A stretch of DNA of 64,000 bases from Bradyrhizobium sp. ORS 278 (lineage in GTDB: Bacteria; Pseudomonadota; Alphaproteobacteria; Rhizobiales; Xanthobacteraceae), in assembly GCF_000026145.1 (NCBI RefSeq), contig NC_009445.1, positions 5,920,501 through 5,984,500 on the forward strand. The letters are read 5' to 3'. Numbering within the stretch: the first letter of the stretch is position 1; the number at the start of each line of letters is the position of its first letter. The notes beneath the pieces were generated by a model. That model ran no database searches, was not told the DNA's origin, and saw nothing but the letters and a program-made list of their open reading frames with translations. Position numbers and translations under genes: made by a program. This document shows positions 10,706 to 20,291 of this stretch, piece after piece.

Positions 10706-10721
10706 TTTGAAGCTATTCCAA
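10706..10721. promoter_or_regulatory. Candidate iron-responsive (Irr/ICE-like) palindrome 1
   Basis: TTTGAA-GCTA-TTCCAA is an imperfect inverted repeat (five of six positions pair) upstream of bfd. It resembles the ICE operators bound by Irr in Bradyrhizobium, which have a TTNGAA...TTCNAA character. Binding is inferred from position and sequence only. Confidence 0.4.
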
Positions 10722-10734
10722 TCTCACAAGCTAA

Positions 10735-10749
10735 CTAGAACGGCTCTAA
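10735..10749. promoter_or_regulatory. Candidate iron-responsive (Irr/ICE-like) palindrome 2
   Basis: CTAGAACGGCTCTAA, read on the other strand as TTAGAGCCGTTCTAG, is a near-perfect palindrome close to the TTAGAA...TTCTAA form of Irr operators. It lies about 105-120 nt upstream of the bfd start and 14 nt from palindrome 1. The pairing of two such sites upstream of an iron-storage gene strengthens the case. Confidence 0.45.
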
Positions 10750-10791
10750 CTACGCGACCTTGCTGCAGATCAAAGTCGCTGCCGTGCTGGC

Positions 10792-11058
10792 TCAATCGCC
10801 GCCTCCGCCATCACCGCCGCCGTCTCCGCCACCGTCGCCTCCACCGTCGATCGGATTCCCCGTCACGTCGGTTGCGGTATTTGAAAACCAATTGCCAGGA
10901 TCGAATCCTTCGCCATTGCTCGAGGAGTTGCCCGCGTCGAGGCTGCCGCCGTCCGACCCGCGGCGCGCGCCCCGCCAGCGATCCTTCATTACCAGGAGCA
11001 CGTAACCCACAGCCGAGGCCAACCCGACCGACACAGCAATGGCTACGGTTTTGGTCAT
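10792..11058 (-). CDS. Small membrane protein with Gly/Asp-rich tail
   Basis: An 88-residue protein: one transmembrane helix (MTKTVAIAVSVGLASAVGYVLLV), a basic stop-transfer patch (MKDRWRGARRGS), a Ser/Asn/Asp-rich linker (SLDAGNSSSNGEGFD) and a C-terminus of repeated GGGDGGGDGG. The tail would be flexible and acidic. The ATG at 11058 was chosen over an in-frame TTG at 11088. No family is recognised. The low-complexity tail comes from a tandem CCGCC-type repeat at 10800-10850, so the frame could be partly fortuitous, but the helix followed by positive charges looks genuine. Confidence 0.55.
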   Translation of the reverse strand: MTKTVAIAVSVGLASAVGYVLLVMKDRWRGARRGSDGGSLDAGNSSSNGEGFDPGNWFSNTATDVTGNPIDGGGDGGGDGGGDGGGGD

Positions 11059-11222
11059 GAAATTGGAGTCCAATTGACTTTTGTGCAATGCAGCATTGAA
11101 CGCATCCTGGGCATAGGTCGTCCAATGGGAGTTGCCCGTTCATTGATCATTCAAGCGGGATGTGGGAACCTGTCGCGTCGTTAGATGCGCCGTTGCCGAC
11201 CTGGACTGAGAAAGGTGAGGTC

Positions 11223-11561
11223 ATGAAGAAGACTCTTGCGGCCCTGGCCGCCGTCGCGACCCTGTCGACTGCCGCGCTGGCCCCTGCCCCGGCGGAAGCG
11301 CGCAACGGTCGCGTTGCCGCGGGCGTCGCGGCCGGATTGATCGGCGGAGCGCTCATTGGGGGCGCGATCGCCGCGGGCAGCAATCCCTACTACTACGGCC
11401 CTGGCTATTCCTATTCTCCGGGCTACGCCTATGGCCCAGGCTACTCGTACTATGGCGGCCCGGCCTATGTGGCCGATCCCGGCTATGCCTGCTACTGGCA
11501 GCGCCAGCGCTTCTGGGACGGCTATGGCTGGCGGATTCGCCGCGTGCGCGTTTGCGAGTGA
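11223..11561 (+). CDS. Exported glycine-zipper protein with Tyr-rich repeats
   Basis: A 112-residue protein with a signal peptide (MKKTLAALAAVATLSTAALA, cut near AEA). A glycine-zipper segment follows (GVAAGLIGGALIGGAIAAG), then a Gly/Tyr/Pro repeat region (YGPGYSYSPGYAYGPGYS) and a conserved end, CYWQRQRFWDGYGW followed by RIRRVRVCE. The C-terminal pattern with two Cys and FWDGYGW recurs in small envelope proteins of Bradyrhizobium; function unknown. The ATG at 11223 follows AAAGGTGAGG. It is a paralogue of the next gene, which has the same architecture without most of the Tyr repeats. Confidence 0.85.
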   Translation: MKKTLAALAAVATLSTAALAPAPAEARNGRVAAGVAAGLIGGALIGGAIAAGSNPYYYGPGYSYSPGYAYGPGYSYYGGPAYVADPGYACYWQRQRFWDGYGWRIRRVRVCE

Positions 11562-11676
11562 ACGTTCACCTTCATTAATTCCATGACCTTGCACCAGAAA
11601 ATCGGATAGGCGCGGCAGCCTTGGCCAGAAAAAACCGTTTTTCGGTCGCATGGGGTCAACGAGGGTTTACGATGGG

Positions 11677-11682
11677 TTGACA
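11677..11682 (+). promoter_or_regulatory. Candidate -35 element (TTGACA)
   Basis: A perfect TTGACA about 100 nt upstream of the second glycine-zipper gene. At the expected 17-nt spacing the -10 region is weak (ACGATG), so this is only a candidate promoter. Confidence 0.3.
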
Positions 11683-11783
11683 GATTGTCGTGTTTTCTCA
11701 CGATGCTGACGCCCCCTCGGTCAAGCGTAAAACAATCACCCACCCGGCGCCTGTTTCGGCGCTTCTCCAGGAGATCTCGAACC

Positions 11784-12065
11784 ATGAAGAAGATCCTGAC
11801 CGCAATGCTTGCGGTTGCGACAATCGCCGGTTCGCTGAGCGTTACCGCACCGGCTGCGAAGGCCGGTGACGTCGGCGCTGGCGTGGCTGCCGGCCTGATT
11901 GGCGGCGCCCTGATCGGCGGCGCGATCGCCTCCAGCCGTCCGGCCTATGGCGGTCCGGTGTATGTCGAAGCCCCCCCGCCGGGCCCGCCGCCGTGCGTGT
12001 GGCGCCGTGAGCGTTATTGGGACGGCTACGGCTGGGTCTCCCGCCCGGTTCGCGTCTGCTACTGA
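11784..12065 (+). CDS. Exported glycine-zipper protein, paralogue
   Basis: A 93-residue protein: signal peptide (MKKILTAMLAVATIAGSLSV, cut near AKA), glycine zipper GVAAGLIGGALIGGAIASS, a Pro-rich linker (VEAPPPGPPP) and the C-terminal CVWRRERYWDGYGW followed by VSRPVRVCY. The glycine zipper is nearly identical to that of the upstream gene and the C-terminal motif is conserved, so the pair arose by duplication. Glycine zippers often mediate helix packing in or near membranes. The ATG at 11784 is preceded by CCAGGAGATC. A strong terminator follows 28 nt after the stop. Confidence 0.85.
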   Translation: MKKILTAMLAVATIAGSLSVTAPAAKAGDVGAGVAAGLIGGALIGGAIASSRPAYGGPVYVEAPPPGPPPCVWRRERYWDGYGWVSRPVRVCY

Positions 12066-12092
12066 TCGAAACCTCGCATCTCCATGCGGCAG

Positions 12093-12118
12093 AGCCCGGC
12101 CCTGCGGCCGGGCTTTTT
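12093..12118 (+). terminator. Rho-independent terminator
   Basis: AGCCCGGC, a short loop, then GCCGGGCT followed by TTTTT. It ends the glycine-zipper transcript just before the convergent lytic transglycosylase gene. Confidence 0.85.
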
Positions 12119-12148
12119 GCTGGCTGCGTCCGATGGCCGCACAGGCCG

Positions 12149-13399
12149 TCAGCGCGAGGCGTTGATCGCCTGCAGCACGGCTTCGCTCGGCCAGCAATCC
12201 ACCTTCAAGCCGGCGTTCTTCTGAAACGTGCCGAGCGCGGCACGCGTCTGCATCCCCGCCTTGCCGTCGAGCTTGTCCGCGTAGAGCCCGAGGCGCGTGA
12301 GACCCTTCTGCATCGACTCCACATCCTTGCTCCGCAATTGCTGGGAAGCCGACCACGGCGTCGCGAAGCCGGCCGGGCTGGTCATCCGGTCGGCGAGATG
12401 GCCAACGAACAGCACGTAGAGATCCGAGAAATTGTATTCCTTGATGACGAAGTAGTTTGCGGTCGTCAGGAATGACGGGCCATAGATGCCTTCGGGCTGC
12501 AGCAGGGACGCCGGCTGCTGCTGCTCGGCGGCGCTCAGCCGCTGGCCGCGCACCGGCGCGAATCCGGCCCGCAGCCACTCCGCGATCGGCTTCTTCAACT
12601 CAGGCACGCCCATCGTGCAATCGACGTTGGCGGGCGGCTTGACCTCGTAGGCCCAGCGCACGCCGCTCTGCCAGCCCTTGTTGGCGAGTTGCTTGGCCGC
12701 CGAGCCCAGCGCATCCGGCACCGAGTGCCAGAGATCGACCTTGCCGTCGCCGTCGAGATCGACGCCGTGCTTGTAGTACTCCGAGGGAAGGAACTGGGTC
12801 AGGCCGACCGCGCCGCCCCATGACGCCCTGAGATCGCGGCGCGACACCACGCCATCGCTCAGCATCTTCAGCGCCATGATGAACTCGGTGCGGTACTGCT
12901 CCTTGCGCCGTCCGACATAGGCCTGGGTCGCCAGCACGCGCAGCGCGTCATAGGGCAACGCGTAGCGGCCGAAATCGGTCTCGCGGCCCCAGATCGCGAG
13001 CACGATCGGACCAGGCACGCCGAAGCGGCGCTCGATCTCGGCCAGCGCCGGCCGGTATTGCAGGATCAGCGTCTGGCCATGCGCGGCCAGCCGTGCGATC
13101 GACGCTTCCTTGATGTAGTCGGCCGGCACCTGCACGAACTCGGCTTGCGCCGGTGCGCCGGTTGCAGGCCGGCCGGGCAGCAGCAGATCGGGAAGCTTAT
13201 AGTCGGGCTCAAGCCCGCGCGTCTCGGACTCGAAGGTGGCGCGCGAAACGCCCTGGTCCTTGGCTTCGGGCCAGAGCGACGCGACGAATTGGGTGAAGGC
13301 GGCGTCGGCGGCGGTCGCCAAGCCGGCATGGCACAGGAGGACGCCGAACAGGAAAACCGCGAGGCACTGGCGAAGCAGACGCGGCACCTGATCAGGCAT
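12149..13399 (-). CDS. MltB-type lytic murein transglycosylase with peptidoglycan-binding domain
   Basis: A 416-residue exported enzyme that cleaves the glycan strands of peptidoglycan to 1,6-anhydro products. A signal peptide occupies residues 1-31. The SLT-2/MltB catalytic domain (about 35-330) includes AIWGRETDFGRY with catalytic Glu140, and GGAVGLTQFLPSEYY. A C-terminal peptidoglycan-binding_1 domain covers about 345-416 (SMQKGLTRLGLYADKLDGK). The ATG at 13399 was chosen; an in-frame TTG at 13411 would add four residues. Its start overlaps the end of the upstream small coiled-coil gene by 8 nt, so the two are probably co-transcribed. Confidence 0.92.
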   Translation of the reverse strand: MPDQVPRLLRQCLAVFLFGVLLCHAGLATAADAAFTQFVASLWPEAKDQGVSRATFESETRGLEPDYKLPDLLLPGRPATGAPAQAEFVQVPADYIKEASIARLAAHGQTLILQYRPALAEIERRFGVPGPIVLAIWGRETDFGRYALPYDALRVLATQAYVGRRKEQYRTEFIMALKMLSDGVVSRRDLRASWGGAVGLTQFLPSEYYKHGVDLDGDGKVDLWHSVPDALGSAAKQLANKGWQSGVRWAYEVKPPANVDCTMGVPELKKPIAEWLRAGFAPVRGQRLSAAEQQQPASLLQPEGIYGPSFLTTANYFVIKEYNFSDLYVLFVGHLADRMTSPAGFATPWSASQQLRSKDVESMQKGLTRLGLYADKLDGKAGMQTRAALGTFQKNAGLKVDCWPSEAVLQAINASR

Positions 13400-13592
13400 C
13401 CTGAAGGCCAAGCCGCCGTTCGATGTGCTCTATTCTCAGGTCCATCCGGTCCAGCCGATTGGACATGCTGGCGTACTGATTTTCGAGGTTCCCGATACGC
13501 TGCTTCAGTTCGCGAATGTCATCACGGACATGATCGAGAGCGCCGCGGATGTGGCGCAGATGCTCCAGCACGAGGTTCTCGACTTCGGTCAT
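13392..13592 (-). CDS. Small coiled-coil protein
   Basis: A 66-residue protein, nearly all heptad-like: HLRHIRGALDHVRDDIRELK, then QRIGNLENQYASMSNRLD, then RMDLRIEHIERRLGL. It has no signal peptide or membrane segment and probably oligomerises as a coiled coil. It is common in Bradyrhizobium as a short hypothetical protein; no function is known to me. Its last 8 nt overlap the start of the lytic transglycosylase gene, implying translational coupling. An antitoxin role was considered, but there is no toxin partner. Confidence 0.72.
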   Translation of the reverse strand: MTEVENLVLEHLRHIRGALDHVRDDIRELKQRIGNLENQYASMSNRLDRMDLRIEHIERRLGLQDA

Positions 13593-13648
13593 GTGAAGAG
13601 CGTACCACGCTGCGAACGAAATGTGAACAGCCGACTTGCACTGCTTCC

Positions 13649-14230
13649 TCAATGCCCCGCCGCCTGCTTCGCCTCCTCGATCGCGGCATTGGAAATCTTG
13701 TCGACCACGGCAATGCCGATTGCCGACAGGATGAACACGGTATGGATGATGGTCTGCCACATCACCCCGGTCTCGGTGTAGGTCGACTTGCCAGAGGACA
13801 GAGCGCCGGCCTCGATGAAGGTCCGCAGCAGATGAATCGAGGAGATGCCGATGATGGCCATGGCCAGCTTGATCTTCAGCACGCTGGCATTGACGTGGCT
13901 GAGCCATTCCGGCTCGTCGGGATGGCCCTGCAGATTGAGCCGCGACACGAAGGTCTCGTAGCCGCCGACGATCACCATCACGAGCAGGTTCGAGATCATC
14001 ACCACGTCGATCAGGCCGAGCACCGCAAGCATGATCTGCTGCTCGGAGAAATCGAACGCGTGCGCAAACAGGTGCCATAGCTCTTTGAGGAACAGCACGA
14101 CGTAGACGCCCTGGGCGATGATCAGCCCGACATAGAGCGGCAGCTGCAGCCAGCGCGAGCCGAAGATCAGCATGGGTATGGGGCGCAGCGCACCGCCCTT
14201 GGAGGACAGGGTCGCGTCGGAGGAAGACAT
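13649..14230 (-). CDS. UPF0114 / YqhA-type membrane protein
   Basis: A 193-residue inner-membrane protein with about four helices (residues 28-48, 65-88, 122-142, 160-180). Hallmarks of the YqhA/TIGR00645 family: [18 protein letters not shown], the [19 protein letters not shown] segment, and a C-terminal [15 protein letters not shown]. The biochemical role of the family is unknown. The ATG at 14230 is the natural start. It lies 56 nt upstream of the small coiled-coil gene on the same strand. Confidence 0.92.
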   Translation of the reverse strand: MSSSDATLSSKGGALRPIPMLIFGSRWLQLPLYVGLIIAQGVYVVLFLKELWHLFAHAFDFSEQQIMLAVLGLIDVVMISNLLVMVIVGGYETFVSRLNLQGHPDEPEWLSHVNASVLKIKLAMAIIGISSIHLLRTFIEAGALSSGKSTYTETGVMWQTIIHTVFILSAIGIAVVDKISNAAIEEAKQAAGH

Positions 14231-14374
14231 GATGGAAGATCTCGCGGCTGGGATGGGATTTGCGGATCATCTATCTACGCAATCGCAGCACGCGGAAAAG
14301 CGACAACGGGTCGCAGCCGGGGCGCGACGCTTTGCCTCGCGAGAGACAACGTCGCGCCTCGCGCCATCGAGGGG

Positions 14375-16024
<1,650 letters not shown>

Positions 16025-16326
16025 CGCGTGTCCCTCGAAACCGGCCGGAAATTTTCGGAAAATGGTTGCCGCTGATGTAACCGCGCGGTCCCCAAAGGGC
16101 AACCGGCGAGGCGGCTTTTGGCCGTGACAATCACCCGGAGAGTGCGGCTCGGAGCGTACCGCTTGGCCGCGTGTCCAGGATGATTACGGGTCCCTCACCA
16201 TGTGTGCGGTCGATCACGACAATTGCAACCATCTTTTAATTAATTCGGCGGGACACTGCGTCTCGGCCCGCAAGAACCGCGCGCCCAAGCGGCGACAAGC
16301 CGAGACGACAACAGCGAGAGCCCGTC
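16025..16326. other. Intergenic region with divergent promoters
   Basis: About 300 nt between ettA on the minus strand and a small plus-strand gene. It must carry the ettA promoter. An AT-rich patch (TTTTAATTAATTC near 16234-16246) stands out from the GC-rich background. No repeat or terminator was recognised. Confidence 0.4.
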
Positions 16327-16545
16327 ATGGCCACCTTCACGTCAGCCTCCCTGCCCGCCGCGGCGGCAGAACGCCCGCATCGATCCGGCCTGATCGACGA
16401 CATCAGGAACTTCTGGCGCGAATTCGTCACCCGCGCCTTCAATCCCTACCGGCCGGAATTGCACTATATGCGCGGACCGGGCCCGGCCTGGCGCGCCAAA
16501 TACGGCAGCGACGCCGCTTTCCGGCTCAAGGCCGATCTCGACTGA
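16327..16545 (+). CDS. Small protein of unknown function
   Basis: A 72-residue protein: an Ala-rich N-terminus, then IDDIRNFWREFVTRAFNPYR, then PELHYMRGPGPAWRAKYGS and DAAFRLKADLD. No signal peptide or membrane segment. The aromatic/charged core looks like real protein, and the Ala/Pro composition of the start is normal for this genome. GAGAG lies 9 nt upstream of the ATG. No family is recognised. It precedes the dehydrogenase gene by 106 nt. Confidence 0.55.
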   Translation: MATFTSASLPAAAAERPHRSGLIDDIRNFWREFVTRAFNPYRPELHYMRGPGPAWRAKYGSDAAFRLKADLD

Positions 16546-16651
16546 TCTTGAGCGGCACCCCGCTTGCGCCATCGGCGCTTTGCGCGCAAGCATGACATCC
16601 ATTCGCCCAGGCGACCGCGCGTCGCCCTTTCCTGCCGAATGGATTTGACCG

Positions 16652-17614
16652 ATGACGCGGCTGCGCTGTGCAATCCTCGACGACTATTACGACACGGCCC
16701 TGTCGCTGGCGGACTGGCCTGGGCTTTCCGACCGCGTCGATGTGACGGCCTTCACTCATCCGTTCGCCGATGAGGACGCGGCCGCCGCCGCGCTGGCCGA
16801 CGTCGACATCGTCTGCGCGATGCGCGAGCGGACGCCGTTCCCGCGCGGCCTGATCGAGCGGCTGCCGAAGCTGAAATTGCTGATCACCTCCGGCATGCGC
16901 AATGCCGCCATCGACAGCGAAGCCGCGAAGTCGCGCGGGATCGTGCTCTGCGGCACGCAATATGGCCGTGATCCGACGGCGCCGCTCACCATGGGCCTGA
17001 TCCTGGAACTGACCCGCAAGATCGGCCAGGAAAACGCCCGCATGCACGCCGGAGAGCCCTGGCAGGCGCTGGGCGGGATCGAAATCGAGGGCCGGACGCT
17101 CGGCATCCTCGGCCTCGGCAAGCTCGGCACCAAGGTCGCCGGGCTTGCCAAGGCGTTTGGCATGAACGTGATCGCCTGGAGCCCGAACCTGACGCCGGAG
17201 CGTTGCAAGGACGCCGGCGTCGGCTACGCCGGCAAGGACGAGCTATTTGCCGCCGCCGACATCATCACGATCCATGTCGTGCTCAGCGACCGCTCCCGCG
17301 GGCTGGTCGGCGCGGCCGACATCGCCCGAATGAAACCCTCGGCCTATCTGGTCAACACGTCGCGGGCGCCGATCGTGGACGAGGTCGCGCTGCTACAGGC
17401 CCTCAAGGACAAGCGAATCGCCGGCGCCGGCCTCGACGTGTTCTCCGTCGAGCCGCTTCCGGTCACGCACCCGCTGCGCAGGCTCGACAACGTCGTGCTG
17501 ACCCCACATCTCGGCTACGTCACCGAAGAGAGCTTTCGCGCCCATTATGGCCAGATGGTCGCGTGCATCGCCGCCTGGCTTGACGGCGCCGAGCCGCCGC
17601 GGCGGCTGGCCTGA
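16652..17614 (+). CDS. D-2-hydroxyacid dehydrogenase family protein
   Basis: A 320-residue NAD(P)-dependent dehydrogenase. The nucleotide-binding Rossmann loop GLGKLG lies at 154-159 (ILGLGKLGTKVAGLAKAFG). The catalytic triad of the family is present: Arg238 (NTSRAPIVDE), Glu267 (DVFSVEPLP) and His286 (LTPHLGYV). It should interconvert a 2-oxoacid and a D-2-hydroxyacid. PGDH-type substrate or ACT domains are absent, so it is not SerA; the exact substrate is unknown. A terminator lies just after the stop. Confidence 0.92.
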   Translation: MTRLRCAILDDYYDTALSLADWPGLSDRVDVTAFTHPFADEDAAAAALADVDIVCAMRERTPFPRGLIERLPKLKLLITSGMRNAAIDSEAAKSRGIVLCGTQYGRDPTAPLTMGLILELTRKIGQENARMHAGEPWQALGGIEIEGRTLGILGLGKLGTKVAGLAKAFGMNVIAWSPNLTPERCKDAGVGYAGKDELFAAADIITIHVVLSDRSRGLVGAADIARMKPSAYLVNTSRAPIVDEVALLQALKDKRIAGAGLDVFSVEPLPVTHPLRRLDNVVLTPHLGYVTEESFRAHYGQMVACIAAWLDGAEPPRRLA

Positions 17615-17631
17615 TCGGCTCCCAAAAGCAA

Positions 17632-17654
17632 AACACCCTCCGCGAGGAGGGTGT
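17632..17654. terminator. Bidirectional rho-independent terminator
   Basis: AACACCCTCC, loop GCG-type, GGAGGGTGTT: a perfect 10-bp stem between two convergent genes. The T-rich flank is best on the minus strand, so it serves the L,D-transpeptidase gene at least as well as the dehydrogenase gene. Confidence 0.8.
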
Positions 17655-17676
17655 TGCGAGATCGATCAGCGCCTGT

Positions 17677-18918
17677 TCAGCGAATGGTGACCGGCGGCGG
17701 CAGTGGCTGCATGGTGGCCGGCTGGGCGGCCGGGACATTCGCTTGCGCCTGAACCGGAGCCTGAGCGGCCGGTATCGCGGCGCCGTTGGCTGCGGCCGCC
17801 ATGTTCTTGTTGGATCCCGCCGGCGCGCCGCCCGGCATGACCACGACACGGGTGCCGACCTTGACGCGGTCGAACAGGTCGGAGACGTCGTCGTTCAGCA
17901 TCCCGATGCAGCCGGACGAGACGAACTTGCCGATTGTCGAGGGCTGGTTGGTGCCGTGAATGCGATACACAGTCGAGCCGAGATACATCGCTCGGGCGCC
18001 GAGCGGGTTGCCCTCGCCGCCGGCCATGAAGCGCGGCAGATAGGGCTGGCGCTCGATCATCTCGCTTGGCGGATACCAGTCCGGCCACTCGGTCTTCTTC
18101 GTGATCTTCTGCACGCCCGTCCAGGTAAAGCCTTCGCGGCCCACACGGACGCCGTAGCGCAGCGCCCGGCCATTGCCGAGCACCAGATAGAGGTAGGTGT
18201 TCGGCGTATCGACCACGATCGTCCCCGGGGGCTCCTTGGTGACGAAGTCGACCTCCTGGCGGCGCAGATTCGGCGGCAGTGGCGCTGGCGCAGCGTCGGG
18301 CTGCTCTTCAGGGGGAAGCGCCGCGACCGTCATCGGCCGATTGCCGGCCGGAGCCTGGGCCGTGCCCGGCACCGAGGATGCACCACCGACGGCTCCGGGC
18401 GGGCGCGGCGCACCGGCGTCAACGCCGGGCGCGGCATTGCCGTACGTGCCACCATAGGCCTGCTGGCCCGCGGCCGGACGATCAGCATAGATCACCGGCG
18501 GTGGACCGGCCGGGCGACCGTAACGCGGATCATCCGGAGACATCACGGGACCGTTCTGCCCGGCGCCATAGACCGGCGCACCGGCCGGACGTCCGTAGCG
18601 CGGATCATCGGGCGATAGAATCGGCCCGGTCGGCCCGGCGCCATAAACTGGAGCATGGGCTGGACGGCCATAGCGCGGATCGTCCGGCGATATCACCGGC
18701 CCCGGCGGCGGCAGCGCGGCCGAATTGCCTGGCGTGTCCTCGTCGTCGAGCGCGTCGAAATCCGGACCCTGGCCGCGCACATCTGCCGGGTAAGGCGTCG
18801 GCGCGGGTGAATACGCTCCGGGCGCCGTCTGATAGACCTGCTGTGCCTCGACAGACGAAGTTGCCGCCACGCCCGCTGCCGCGACCGCGCAAACCGTCAG
18901 GATTTGTCTGATCATCAT
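17677..18918 (-). CDS. L,D-transpeptidase (YkuD) with Pro-rich 25-residue repeats
   Basis: A 413-residue exported protein. Signal peptide 1-25 (cut near VEA). Residues 75-150 hold three copies of a 25-residue repeat with the core SPDDPRYGRPA. A Pro/Ala linker leads to the YkuD domain (about 230-362). The catalytic part reads RIHGTNQPSTIGKFVSSGCIGM: His321 and nucleophile Cys337 are present. The residue normally Arg in the GCIRL motif is Gly339, which is unusual. The family makes 3-3 cross-links or attaches proteins to peptidoglycan. A Pro-rich C-terminal tail follows. The double ATG at 18915-18918 gives the signal peptide. Confidence 0.92.
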   Translation of the reverse strand: MMIRQILTVCAVAAAGVAATSSVEAQQVYQTAPGAYSPAPTPYPADVRGQGPDFDALDDEDTPGNSAALPPPGPVISPDDPRYGRPAHAPVYGAGPTGPILSPDDPRYGRPAGAPVYGAGQNGPVMSPDDPRYGRPAGPPPVIYADRPAAGQQAYGGTYGNAAPGVDAGAPRPPGAVGGASSVPGTAQAPAGNRPMTVAALPPEEQPDAAPAPLPPNLRRQEVDFVTKEPPGTIVVDTPNTYLYLVLGNGRALRYGVRVGREGFTWTGVQKITKKTEWPDWYPPSEMIERQPYLPRFMAGGEGNPLGARAMYLGSTVYRIHGTNQPSTIGKFVSSGCIGMLNDDVSDLFDRVKVGTRVVVMPGGAPAGSNKNMAAAANGAAIPAAQAPVQAQANVPAAQPATMQPLPPPVTIR

Positions 18919-19283
18919 TGCCCTTGCAGTATCCCCAAGCCGCCGATTGGGATCTCTGCTGTGCCAGATGGCCGAAGATAGCGGCGCATTCAAGACAAAT
19001 CGGCCCAGTGCGGTCCCAATTCGGCAATTTGTGATCATGTCACCCGTCGTTGCACGGAAGTCTCACGCCGCCAAAAAAGTGCAGCGGGGCCGATGAAGGC
19101 CGCATGAATGCCTCGATTTGGCGAGCGGCCGGGAACGCTTTCGGTATTCTGACCTCAGCCTGATTCGCGATGCACGGCAGAAGCCGGCCCCCGTCGCGAA
19201 CGCGGCATTCCCTGTGATCACCGCGTTCCCTACTGGCTCGAATGTCTCGGCAGTCCCGCTGCCGTGGCGGAGAGTTCCCGTCA
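18919..19283. other. Divergent promoter region, no gene seen
   Basis: A 365-nt gap between the L,D-transpeptidase gene and a Pro/Ala-rich membrane protein gene transcribed away from it. Both promoters must be here. No palindrome, repeat or plausible small gene was recognised. Confidence 0.45.
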
Positions 19284-20282
19284 ATGCTTCCCGGCTTCCG
19301 TTTCCTCGTCGCCGCGATCGTCTGCTCCATCTCTCTCACCATCTTCGGTATGGGCGCCGCCGCCCTGTTGCGCGCGGCCCATGAGCAGTTCGCCAGCAAC
19401 TCGTCTTGGCGCTCGACACAGGCCTCGGGCTTCACGACGTTCCTGCCTCCGGCCGAGCCGGCGCCGGTCCTCGCCGTGCTGCGGGTCGAGCCGAGCCCGA
19501 CTCAGCCCACGCTCCCAGTCGAGCCGCCACCGGCCGCGGCCAGTCCGGCGGAGCAGCCGAGCGCGGCAAACGTGCCGACTCCCGTTGCGGAGACGCCCGA
19601 AATCACACCTGTCGCGGAGGCTCCCGCGCTACCGACGCCATCCCTGCCCGCAGAGACCGTCGACACGTCCAAAGCCGCCATTGTGGCCAACGCCGTCGTG
19701 ACGTCCGACAACGGCGGCGACAGCGTCCAATCGGACCGCGCCGCTTCAGAGGCGATCACCACGACCGTCGAAAAGGCCGTCGACAAGCCGAAGATGGACA
19801 TCGCGCCGGATGCTTCAGGTCCGGCCGTCTCCGTCGCCTCCAACGATGCCGCGGTCGTTCCGGTCGCGCCGCCCCCTGCCCAACTCGTCGCAAGCGCAGA
19901 CCCGACGGCCGCGTCCCTTCCTCCCTCCGCTGCCCCGGCGCCCGTCGCGGCGGTGCTCGACCCGATCGCGGCCAAGCTCGCAGCGCTCGCCGAACAGCCG
20001 GCGCATCCGGAGCGCCCTGCCGCAAGCGAGCATCGGGCCTCGGTGAAGGTCGCCAGCGTCCAGTTGCGCCGGAGCATTCTCAAGAAGCGCCAGGCGCGGG
20101 AAAAACAGCTCGCGGCGCGCCGTGCCAAGCAGCGGCGCTACGCGCAGCGCGCAAAGGCGGCCCGCGATGCGGCTGCCCAGCAGCAGCAGCAGCAACAGCA
20201 AGCCTTCCCCGATCCGTTCAGCCAGCAGTTCGCTCAGCCGGCAGCGATCGGCCAGCAGGCCGCCGGACCGCGCACGCGATAG
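19284..20282 (+). CDS. Pro/Ala-rich single-pass membrane protein, Gln-rich C-terminus
   Basis: A 332-residue protein. A single N-terminal hydrophobic helix (FLVAAIVCSISLTIFGMGAA, from about residue 7) acts as anchor or signal. Residues 50-245 are Pro/Ala/Val-rich and low in complexity (PPAEPAPVLAVLRVEPSP and similar), which suggests an extended periplasmic linker. Residues 255-300 are strongly basic (RRSILKKRQAREKQLAARR), then a run of eight Gln encoded by CAG/CAA repeats. This architecture recalls TonB-like or envelope linker proteins, but no TonB C-terminal domain is seen. Function unknown. CGGAGAG precedes the ATG. Confidence 0.8.
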   Translation: MLPGFRFLVAAIVCSISLTIFGMGAAALLRAAHEQFASNSSWRSTQASGFTTFLPPAEPAPVLAVLRVEPSPTQPTLPVEPPPAAASPAEQPSAANVPTPVAETPEITPVAEAPALPTPSLPAETVDTSKAAIVANAVVTSDNGGDSVQSDRAASEAITTTVEKAVDKPKMDIAPDASGPAVSVASNDAAVVPVAPPPAQLVASADPTAASLPPSAAPAPVAAVLDPIAAKLAALAEQPAHPERPAASEHRASVKVASVQLRRSILKKRQAREKQLAARRAKQRRYAQRAKAARDAAAQQQQQQQQAFPDPFSQQFAQPAAIGQQAAGPRTR

Positions 20283-20291
20283 AGGCGATGA

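Noticed and set aside
13392..13592. Antitoxin of a toxin-antitoxin pair
   Set aside because: No toxin gene next to it; the downstream overlap partner is an exported lytic transglycosylase.
16200..16595. A longer 131-residue frame over the small gene at 16327
   Set aside because: Different reading frame with Arg-rich random-like sequence and no ribosome site; the 72-residue frame is more protein-like.
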